A stretch of DNA of 64,000 bases from Flabesymbios commensalis (Eukaryota; Annelida; Polychaeta; Terebellida; Flabelligeridae): assembly GCA_964017125.1 (NCBI GenBank), contig OZ024905.1, positions 32,585,534-32,649,533 of the forward strand. Direction: 5' to 3'. Positions 13,401 through 25,500 of the stretch are shown here, in pieces. The number at the start of each line of letters is the position of its first letter. Positions within the stretch are counted from its first letter, which is position 1. The translations under genes and the position numbers were made by a program. The notes under the pieces were generated by a model. The model had not been told where the DNA came from. It searched no databases and worked only from the letters and a program-made list of their open reading frames with translations.

Positions 13401-16400
13401 CAGTGAAATATCATTTTGAGGAACGAAACAGAATCTCAAGATGTGATATGACTAGATATCAGTAGATTAGCTATGTGAACTTTTACCATGGTGTGAGAAT
13501 TATCGGTCATATCGAATAATTGTCGGACAGAATATATCATTTTCCAGATATATACATATATCCTGATGGCCAGTATTGACGCCCGTTTGATGTTTATGTC
13601 TGAATACAGCTAGTTACATTGTTCTTTTACAGATGTTTTGATTTTTTCCGAATTATCTTATATTTTCTAATAATTATTATTACCTGCTGGGATCTAATCA
13701 ACCAGCATTTAGCCAGGTTAAACTAACATAACTCGTTTCCATAATTATGTTGAAGTGGAAAGTACTCGAGGTGTTTACTACTGGTTTCAACATGAGTTAC
13801 AACATGAGTTATTATACCCGTCTTTAGGTAGGACTATATATGACTATATAGGTACTAGATCCATTCTGAGATACAGCGGCCTAATTATCTTTGAGGTAAT
13901 AAATCGCTTTCCGTTAGAGTGTAACTACTGTATAATGACTATACTCTCCCAGAGCTGAAACCACACGACAAGTGCATGTTTCAGACATACCAATATACCA
14001 CTCTGACCAACTAACTTTAGACATACACTCATTGTTGGATTGATGTTTGGCCACCGTCGCAGATGGTGAACCAACATTAAACAAACATTGGGTGAACGTC
14101 TCTTGTTTGCTGGATGAGGTCAAGAATATTAGAAGGAACGATGCTGAACTAGTTTCTACATTTTTAAGTAAAACTAGAAAAGAAGTTCTCGAACTCAAGA
14201 GGCCCGGCTTTAGTCTGCTTGATAGGCCCGGAGCCAGATCTAGCCCTCGTACTCACAAAAGCTAAGAAATTTTTACTGCGATTTTTATTTAGCTTGACCA
14301 TTGGGACATAGCGAGTTTTGGTTCTTTTTTGCCAAACAGGACGCTTTAAGTCCTAGGGTCTATTTTACCATTTTTTAGAAGGTCACCAAAAAAAAATGAC
14401 AGCAATTCGAAAAATTGTTCAAAGTATTAGTAGCTTTACTTATTTTCACTATTGTTTTATTCATAGCCCTCTGCCATATACACATGTAGGTCACTGAAAA
14501 AAGTTTGTTCCCAGATTTCTTTTTCAATATTTTTTTCAACCCTTTTATCAATACAGGCGCCTAAAAAATACAAACATTATAAAATATGTGTCAAGTTTGG
14601 CAATCTGCTATTTTTGTTGTTGAGTGGTACTTAGAAGCAAGCTAATTCGCAAATAGTGTCCCCAGTATGTCCCCAGGGGACTTAAAGTTAAAAAAAAATA
14701 ATTTATAACTACATATTCAGGATATGCGCGTCATTATCGCTAACTCTAATTTGCGGTAAAATTCAGATATCTCTGCGTCCAATATGCTATTATAATAAAG
14801 TTAACTCATGCTGTGGATATTTATCATTATATTTATTATGAAAATTTATGCGAATCTCATATTGATGTTCTTGTTTACATATTTATGAAGAAAAAATACA
14901 TAAAATGACACTTTGAATGCTAAGACTAATACAGTGAATATATACTGTGGATATTTAATATTGTATATAATATAAACATTTATCTCATATTGATGTATAT
15001 GTTTAAATGTTTGATGGAAAACCAAATAATAAGTATAATGACACTTTGAATGCCAAGGCTGAGTATTTTTAAAATAAATTTAAAATAAAATATAATAAAG
15101 CACAATGATTAAGACTTGTATGTTGACCAATGTGGCGCTATACAGATATCCATAGTGATTATTACAATAAGCACAGGATACATATATTATATTTAATAAC
15201 TGACTGCAAGAACAAGGTAAAATTTAATTGTTTTATACAGTTTGAATGCTAGGGCAGATTTTTTGTTTGTAAAATACTATAAATAATCTGGCTATTATTA
15301 TGATTAGTTTACATATTTTCTGTTAGTCGCATATTGATGTTTAATTCTTTATGGAGAACAACAGTAATATATATAAATACACTTTAAATGCTAAGGCAAT
15401 TTAGTTTTATTTTAATATAAGGGAACAATGCTTGAGATTTAATGTTATATATTGAGCATGGGTTGAAGCTGCCTGCTTGGAAAGTCGGAGATTGCGGGTT
15501 CAAACCCCACTCTGGCTTCCGAGTTTCAAAGAAACAAAATGTTTCTTCCCCACTCACTCGTAATGATTCAATATTGTGAAGAGCCTCCGTGACCGAGAGG
15601 GAGCGTGCTCAGCCTCAGACCGCCAGGGCTCAAAGTCTGGAGGGCAGTGTCATCTCATTTATCAGCCTATATGTACACGAACCCCATTCATTTCATTTCA
15701 TATTGAGCATTTAGTCATCAATTCGAGTATCCCTACATAACAGATTATAATAAAAAACACAAGATACATATACTATATTTAATGAGTGACTAGAAGTAAG
15801 TAAGTAAAATATTTGCTTTACTTCACTTTTCGGCCAGTATGGCCATTTAAGTGAAAATTCCAGGTATTACAATATCCCATATTGTATAGTTAAAGTAGTA
15901 AAGGAAAGACAAAGCCAATAAAAGCATGATCGTACTAAAATATTCAGTTTAAAGTGTTTGATATGATAAGATGACGATGCTCCTGGCACCTATATGTAAC
16001 GAGTCTGATGACATGTTGTAGCGCCTGCGTTGTAGCGCCTGCACTACAACACAGTTTAATGAGTATAAAAATATCAGTATAAATAATGTAAAATATGAAG
16101 TTATTATAAAATGAACGACTTTTCAAGTCACTATATCTCTATGAAATTGGAGTGATTGTGTAAAAACTACAAGTCTAAGTCAAAACAGTGTCATTGTCAA
16201 AGCAAATACATAATATATACTACAATACTATATACTATAATAAAAAAAGTAAACCCATTTAGACATAAATATGAATGACATAAACAATGAACAGAGAAAC
16301 CATTAAGTAAGTAAGTAAATGTCTTCTTTACTTCACGACATCATGAAACCACAAAAAATTCTCAAAAATTAAAGACTTACAGTGCCCCCACAGTTGGTAA

Positions 16401-19400
16401 TAAGGTCTGTGATATTGGAGGACATCACAGAGCGATCACAAACCGTGAGGACACCGTAAGTCACCACAGGCTAATTGTACGGCAATGGCTTCTCTATGAC
16501 ATGCTGCATTATCCACCAGGATGCCACAGAGAAACCTTTAAAACAATAAAGTGAAAAAATAATTATATGGCACTGGTTTCTTTCGGACATCCCGTCCATC
16601 GCCAGGATGCCAAAGAGAAACCACTGCAAACACAAAAAAAAACAAATCATAGAGGAACTATGAGTAGACCTACAATGCCCCCACAGCTGGGGATCGGGTC
16701 TGTCATCGAGAACTAGCACGACAGAGCGATCACAATCCGTGAGAGCACTGTAAGGCACCACAAGTACAATGAAAAAATATATAAAATATATAAATATGAA
16801 TATATAAAGAATATATAAAGAATTTAAACTGAAAACTATTCGAAAATAAACATAACAACCTCAGTGAAAAACCACCGGAAAGCAAACACAAAAAACTTCA
16901 CGTCAAAAAATAACAAAACCTGGTTCGATGAAGGTTTGGGTGTGCTTGGCCTTCTAAGAAGTTGCCCAGGGGGGACCACGCGGAGGTGACACCCTTCCCC
17001 CCCGAGTGACTAGAAGAACGAGGTGAGGTTAACATGTAATGGTATGCGCCGGAGCAAACACACATTGGTGTATCCATACAAATAACCAGGACAGATGCAA
17101 ATTTGGTGCTAATAAATGTCAAAACCATTCTACCAACTTTACTAAGCGTCGATCTGTACCCAAAAGTTATAGGCCTACGTGTACCTAGCGGCATATGAGA
17201 AAATTAAAATTATTGTAAAAACAAAAATAACGGAAACAGACAGTGGAGTGGGCATTTCCACCAAGGAGGGGGTATTATGTCCATATAATTAATCGTTCCT
17301 CACACGGTATTAGTGTGTATGTACGTTATGTATGTCCATATTGTCCAGACATAATTCAGGCAACAGCATTGCTACCCGTGGAAGCAGAACCTGCTCTCAA
17401 TCAGCTTTAGCAGGTTTTAAAGCTCATAGGACAGCAAATGACCAGAACATAACCTGTTCAAGTGAAATACGGTTAAAAGCTGCTCAATGTTGTTTGTCAG
17501 AACCTGCTCAATCAACTTGGTTGGTTTTATTACAAAAAGGCACATTTTGGTCATACAGAAAGAAGTATAGAGCTAGGGAATAGATTTCCCTAGCTCTATA
17601 CTACTACAGAAGCAATTTGAGTCCCTTTTGATTCTGAGGTGTATCCACTCTTTTTAACATATTTAATGTGTACGCATGATGATTCGAGAATCAGTTTCTT
17701 TCTGTGCTGTGTAGATCTAGTTCAGATACTGGTATTGTTGAAATATCTGAAAACAACCATGTGGCTTCACCACCCTCTAGATGGCGAAAGATCACCTTTC
17801 TCAAGTTCTAAAGCATTGGTATTATAGTACAACTGCTCAGTTGACATTTATGTTCGTTAATGGACAACAAGAACTCTTTCAGTCTGCAGGTCTTTACTTT
17901 ATCCCCTTTTATTTACAAATTGTGGACCTCTTCTGAGACGCTCTGATATTTTACATATCCTTCTTGGCACGAGTGAGTGCTAAAATGTACTTTATGAATG
18001 GATGGTAAAACTATATTAGGAACATCGGTCATCTTTGATGTAAAATCTGGCATTTACGTTATCAATAAAAGGTTATTTGCTATCGGCTGTAGGGCAAAAT
18101 TGTCCTCGTTTGCAATTCATCTTTCTAAAATCAGCTTTATAAACATGTACACCTGAGGACAGACATGTATCAACCGTTTTTCATTATCACTTTTAAAAGG
18201 ATTTGTGAAGCTATTGAAATATACAATGACCATGGTGATGGATGGTTATGATCGGAATCTCACTACTTTTCACCTGTGTTGGACGAAAGTATTTGCTACT
18301 CATCTTTCTCCACATAAAATGATGGCCTACCACCCATATAATGAGCGGCCATCACATAATCAACTAGTTCATGAGTTGCTTTGAGTGATTTGATAGACTT
18401 GAAGATTTGCTGTGATTCTATTTAACTTGGCGGTCTGGACCTGGACCGGAAGACAAATTTGCATGTCCCATTATAGTTTATTGTCCTGTCATGATTTCAT
18501 GAAATTGAGAATCGTTCAGCACCAATTGCATCATTTCTGAGGAGTGTGTCAGCTCCATGGTGTGTTTGCTCTTAGAGCACTTGACATTAGGCACCAACAT
18601 TTTTGGTAGGTTAATTTTTGAATGCGAGGTCAAAAATAAATACATTAGCGTTTTAATTTATGAACCCTAATTTATTTTTAAGCCCGTTTTTTTGTATAGC
18701 GTTGGTGCGGCAGCTGGTTATGATACATGTCAATTCAACGGAGCATTATATGCTATACATCATGATGTTTGAAGTAAATATGTTGAATGAAACAATATGA
18801 ACATAATCCCATAAGCAGTCTTTTTGGAGTTCCAAATTTAAGAAGTAAGCGGTAATTTATTTGAGTGCTTGTTGTATGGTATATCTATATTTTCGCTACA
18901 ATTAATGTTGAATATATTTATTCTATATTGAGGAATAAATAAATATATTCTTTACTAAAAGTGTTTATGTGATGAGGTGGATGAATTAAACTTATATTAT
19001 TATTTGAATGAAATTATGTTACATGTGTTACATGACTAATTTCTTTAATTATCTGATCCGGAAATATCACTACATGTATATTGAAATTAATTTTATACAT
19101 CTAGCTGTATAAAAAGAAGGAATGTTAATTTTATCTTGTACTTATGATAATTTATTAGCATAAATATAATATATTTATCTTCTGTTTATTGTTATTATCT
19201 TTAGGGATATCTGGATTATAAAATAATGTCTCAAACATTGTTCTTAGCATTCAAAGTGTCATTATATATACATATTAGTGTGTTCTCCATAAAACATGTA
19301 GACAAGAAATTTCTGTTTATTGTTATAATCTTCAGGTGTATTAGAATAATTCCATAATGATCAAGATACAACCTCCTAAGTCTCAAACATTCTGCCTTAT

Positions 19401-22400
19401 TTTACATTATTTTGCATTTATTTTTAAAACCCAGCCTTGGCATTCAAAGTGTCATTATATATATAATTTTCCATACAGCATGTAAACATAAACATCAATA
19501 TGAGATTACCATGAAATAATCATGTTAATTACAATAATAAATAGCTATAGTAGATATAGTATTTCAGAAACACAAAATCAGCTCTAGCATTCAAAGTGTC
19601 AATTTATATACTATTTAGTTCTCCGTAAAAATGTGAACAAACACTACTATGAGTTTCATGTATAATAAATATAATAATAAATGACCATAGCATGTCGAGT
19701 TAACCTAATTATAATACCCTACTGGAGGCAGAAATATTAGCACATTTGAATTTTACCGAAAATTAGAGTTAGCGACAAACACGCGCGTATCCTAAATATG
19801 TAGATATAGAAAAAAATTGGCAACAGATTTTTTTTTAACTTTTAACTTCCAGTCACCTGGGGATATAATGAGGCCACTTTTTGCGAATTAGCTCGCTCCT
19901 AGATAGCACTCAACAAAAATGACAGATTTCCAAACTTGACACATATTTTATAATGTTTTCTTTTTAGGCGTCCGTATTGATAAAAGGGTTGAAAAAAATA
20001 TTCAAAATAAAATCTGGGCACAAATATTTTTCAGTGACCTAGATGTGTATATGACCGAGGGCTATGACTAAAACAATAGTGAAAATAAATAAAACTACTA
20101 ATATTTTGAACAATTTTTCGAATTGTTGTCAATTTTATTTTAGTGTCCTTCTAAAAAACGGTAAAATAGGCCCTAGGGCTTAAAGCGACCTGTTTGGCAA
20201 AAAAAGAACTAAAACTTGATATGTCCCAATGGTCAAGCTACATAAAAATCGCAGTGAAAATTTCTCAGCTTTTGTGAGTACGAGGGCTAGTTCTGGCTCC
20301 CGGCCTATGAGTGCTTTAGACAAAAAATTGGCCTACTATTTTGTAAACATAACTGGTTTTGGTTTTCTTCATGGGCCAGAATCCTAAATGTAGTATATCT
20401 GTATACAGAGCACTGTGTATAGTTTCAGACAGACTGACAGTGTAGTATATCTCCAACGTGCAGGCCTTTTCCTTCCACCACCATCGCCGGTGCTGGCCAA
20501 CATCAATGCAACACAATGTAGGCCTACTCACCAATGTTGGGCCAGCCTCGCAGCCCATTGCTGGTTCAATACCGGTCAATCGTATTCGACGCTGGCCCAA
20601 CATTGAAACAGAATTAGCTGATTGTCCCGTGTTTGCTTTGACTGCCATACGGGTGACACTGAAAGGCCACTACCCGGATAACACGATACATTGGCCCAAT
20701 TGTGAAATAATGTTGGGCCACCGTCTGCGACGCTGGGCCAACATTATTCCAACCAAAACCCTTTAAACTCTTAACCACGAATATATTCGTGAATATCTTG
20801 TTTTCTGAAGACTTTTTAAACACGAAAGCACTTAACCTAGGGACCTCAAACGTTATATTGGACTTGTTCATAAGGACTGGCGTACAGAAATGTCAATCGT
20901 TTCCCTCACACAGCACCCCTCTTTCCCCTAAATAGGACACAAACTCAGGCAAAATAAACTTAATAGGCTACCGGCAGTAGGCCGGCCTAATAATTGTATA
21001 AGTTAAATACCCCCCACGGATCCCTTACTATAGGTCAGTATAATATAATCCACACTGGGGGTGTTTTAAATGTTATAGTCAACAAGTTTATTATTGAATA
21101 TGAATGAGTTGAGCAAATGAGGGTTATGGGCCCGTTTCACTGAACATAGGGGCCGGCCGCGACGGCTCTTTCTGTATATGAGGACTGGGGCTCGAATCCC
21201 GGATCCAGCCGGATTTTTGTCATTGTGGTTGTGCATATATTTAAACTATTTAAAGGCCTAGAATGTACAGTGCTGTCTATTGTACCCTCCTTGATTGTCA
21301 TTAAATTTATTCGAAATAAGAGTAGGGCATAGTCTGTCTGGCATTTAAGAGTGCATAGTTACCATTGTCACTGAGATTAATATCACTGGCCGTCAATATT
21401 TGTCAGCACTGCACATGAACAATAAAAAACAAAATAACTCATAATTGCACAGGATACATTTTGACATCTCATTACGAAGTGTTTGAGAAGACTTTGTTTG
21501 TTGCAGGCTTTGAGGTTATCATTTTCGGAGTTTCACCTTCAGAAATCAGGTGTTAGTTATTGTGATAGTGATAACTTGACCATCTATGACGGGTCAGAAG
21601 TGACCGATCACGTGATAACAGTACTGTGTGGTCAGCAGCAGCCAGATCCCGTGGGAATGACATCCAATGTTATGTTAGTGGTGTTTAGAAGTGACCATAG
21701 ACTACAATACAAGGGAGTACAAACCAGATTCAGGCACATTAACACTACAGGTTCATTATAATTACCGTATCCCCGCGCATAAACGTGCATGCAATTATAA
21801 ATGAAAATCCACTGTTTTAAGCATGGCTTCAAAATTATTTATGTTTATTTTTAAGTGCATGCACTTGCATTCGAATACCACGCGCATGCTCCTATAATCG
21901 AAAATTACTAAGTAAACCGCTGTGCAATTCACCTATTCACTCCAGGTGACAAGAGGTTTATATAAACCCTTATTAGCATAAGTTTATAATAGGCCTTATT
22001 AAATATGACAATGATCGTAAACACAAACTAAGTTCCGGGAGTTTAACTTCAAAGTAACAGTCAGTGTTTTTTTTACTTCGGTTTATTTTGGGTTGAAATA
22101 AATCAAATGATTGCGATTTTAAATAATTTGAACGGTATTTAAATGTATTTTTATGTTAGAATATAAGTGATTGTACCTTTCTTCGAAAAAATAAGTGCAT
22201 CTTTATATATAAGTGCATGCACGTTAATGCGCGGGGATACGGTACTATACTAGCTACTAGTTATTCGTATTATCATATTTTAGTATTAATCTTAAGAAAT
22301 GAACCATCGGCTCCGGGTATAGGTATATAACGATGCAGCCAAAATCCGATGTGGAGAGTTATTTTATACATGTGTTTTATAGTTCATTTATGCCATGCCG

Positions 22401-22535
22401 TTACGTCAATATATATATCTGAGGATTTGCTTTTAAATGTCTTGACACTCGGAAAAGCTGTAGGTCTACTTGTGTTGTAATGTTCGTATACTGTCTGATA
22501 TTTAAATACTGTCTGATATTTAAATACGACCATCT

Positions 22536-22571
<36 letters not shown>

Positions 22572-25500
22572 AGAGGGGGAGGAGGTAGGCTGTGCCCACC
22601 ATATGTGGCTTTGCCCACCATATACGTGACCGACCAAAATATAACTGATGGGCATCCCAGTAACTTACCAATAATGACCTGATCGTACGAAGACATACAA
22701 GGTGAAAAAAACTATTAGCTCGACCTCATGCAGTCATACTCATACATGTCATGCCATGGCCATGTGCATGGCATTGCCATTGGCATTGCCAAGTCAGATA
22801 AGTTAACAGTTCACATTTTGCCTAATTATTCGACTTAATTTGTAGATTTATTTAAATAAAATAGCTATAGATCGTTAGTAAATAATATTTATTAATATTA
22901 TGTGACCTGCTTTCCATTAACACCTTATAATTCTTGCAAATTTCCCAAGCGGATTTGTAGTGGTGCTTTTCCATTGAAAGCAAATGGGAAAAGAAAGATC
23001 CTAGAATCAATTTTGGCACATGCTGAATAATGGCAAGCCAGCAATGTCTAAATTTTATTGAAGTAAGTAACAGTGTTAATAACTGGACTACCCACCCACT
23101 GGGCACAAGACGTTAGTTGCGACGTTGAGTCAACGTCAATGACGTTGATTCAACGTTGCAACAACGGTATTTACTTACCTGATCAACAGGTTGATTCAGG
23201 CTTCTAGGTAGTCCAGTTATGTGAAAATAGTAATGACACAAACTCCCCTTCCGGATGACACCTTACCCCCAGCAATATGTGTTGCGCATGATGGTCAAAT
23301 CGTGTGCAAGATACGAGCGCGGGATTACGTAATGACGTAATATTCTCACGTTGACATAACCATGAGTATGTTATATATAGACACTGCAATGGCGACACGT
23401 CTGACATACGTTATACGGCAAAATAGTGTTGCTTGAGTAAATATTGCGTCACTGTAAGTGTTCAGTTAACGCTTCCCCACAGCTCCACACATCATCGTCG
23501 TGTAGAGACACGTAACTTTTTCCCACGTGTATTTCTTTCTCATTCTTGCCACATCACCTTACAATTAAATTAATACATCTTGCAGTATCGCATAGTACCC
23601 GGCTATTGAACCATAGTCAATGTCATAATGTCTGCCACTGTAATCTCTATCTAGTGTAGAAGGAACACGATACCTGTGTCTGGAGGGCAATGTCATCTCA
23701 TTCATGTTCTCCTTCCCAGTTTAGCCTATATATACACAAAGGTGGCCTAAACCACATTCAGTGCATTTATCTAGTGTAGGAGGAACACCGAAAGTTCCCT
23801 TTATGTCATTTTCACCACTCTAATCTCCATCTATAGTGTAGGAGGAACACAAGAAGTTTCCTTTATGCCATCTTTATACACCACTCTAATCTCTATTTAG
23901 TGTTGGTGGAACACGGAAAGTTCAATTTGTGCCATCTGCACCACTCTAATATCTATCTAGTGTAGGAGGAATACTGAAAATTCCCTTTATGCCATCTTCC
24001 ACTACTCTAATCTCTATCTAGAGTATATAGAAGGAACACGGAAAATTCCCTTTATGCCATCATGCACTAGCCCAGCAGGACTGAGTGTGGTGTACCATCT
24101 CAGTCCAGAAAACTGCAAATGAAAACACTCGTGGCTGGATTTTGATGCTATAAAAATAATACAAGGAAAAATAAAATGGCAAAATAAAACATACCTTGAA
24201 TATTCCCTGTATGTCAGCTGATTGTCGGGTATATTAGTTTACCGATTTCAGCGCCAAAAATCAAATATTCAAACACATTAGACCAACTACCGATAATAAT
24301 TGTCCTGAGTTTCAACATCATGGCCTTCGTGTTCACTGTTGTTTATACAGAATGTATGTACGCTTTTCTGCTGGCATGCGTGGTGAAATGACTACAAATT
24401 GTCACTATGCACAGAATACAGACATGGCAAAAATACATGGACCAATACTTCTACAAATCTGAGAACCAAATTATTGCCATGATTACAGCCACGCATAAAT
24501 CAGTATCAATCGATATTAAATGAAAGGCATATGAACAATATCCCACCACTACACATTCACACAAGCAATGGCTAGTATTGACGTCGAAGCTATTGTTTTG
24601 TACACTCGCAGTGAGTGAGTATTGTTTTATGTCGCTTTCTGCACATTGAGGCAATATCGCGACAGTGGCCCGAAGTGGGGGAATGCCCTCCTCTTATTTC
24701 GAATGACTTCAAGGCTTCTTTATAGTGCACGGTGCCATAGACAGCATTGTACAGTTCAGTTTGGAGCACTGTATATGCACAACCACGATAACAAATATCC
24801 GGCCCGAACGGGATTCGAACATGGTACCTGTAGCTAGGTTACAAGCCCCAGTCGATACGAATGAGCCATCCGGGCCGGCTTGAACAATCAGGGCTGCACG
24901 AGGAGCAGATAAAAAATATTAGCAGTCTCTCTGTTAAAAGACACGTTTTTTGAATTTATCCAACTGGATTTGAGAAAAGCGACTGCTTTGCTTATTTTCC
25001 ATTTAAAATGGAAAAATAATAGGCAGGGCCGCTTCTCGAAATATCTAAACATGCTCTGCATTTTTTAGTAGAATTTGTCATCCACTTTTTACATAACTTG
25101 GGTGTGCTGAATTGTAATTTGCCGGATGACATCCACTGTTTTGGGTTCTTCGCCTTCAAATTAACAAAAAAAAAAAAATGGCCGCCAAAATATAAATAAA
25201 ATATGTTATATAAACACTGATTGTTTTTTTTAAATATTCTCTGTTCGGCCCAAGTTTGACCCAGGGCTGACAATAAGAGGGAGCTGCATAAGAGTATAGC
25301 ATGAAACAGCCGACGTCCCACACCGGGCAAATTAACATTATTTTATGTTTTGTCGCACAGTAATGCACAATTTATGGCTTGATTTTTATTAAGTTTTTAA
25401 TATAATTATAACAAACTACACGTCATCAACAGCATTATTATTACCGATCAGTTTGCACGTTGAGGACGGTAATGACATAGGTCATTTCCAGTAGAGATAC

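Larger units (their letters stand above)
14223..20307. mobile_element. 6.1 kb foldback element with ~1.1 kb inverted arms
   Basis: Left arm 14223-15440 and right arm 19200-20307 are imperfect reverse complements. Ends read TAGGCCCGGAGCCAG and CTGGCTCCCGGCCTA. Direct repeats TGA (14220-14222 and 20308-20310) flank it, and the uninterrupted copy of the host repeat near 3130 shows the empty site. A three-base duplication is usual for PIF/Harbinger-like elements, but I see no transposase. Inner arm ends carry tandem blocks that each contain ACACTTTGAATGCTAAG. The interior holds a SINE, a diverged tandem pair and a perfect hairpin. Confidence 0.8.

Noticed and set aside
14047-14265. 72-codon frame overlapping the left end of the 6.1 kb element
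   Set aside because: It crosses the element boundary and the palindrome core, so it cannot be an old conserved exon.
24800-24879. True tRNA gene
   Set aside because: Cloverleaf pairing is imperfect, and the same body follows a related head at 21148, so it is a SINE head.
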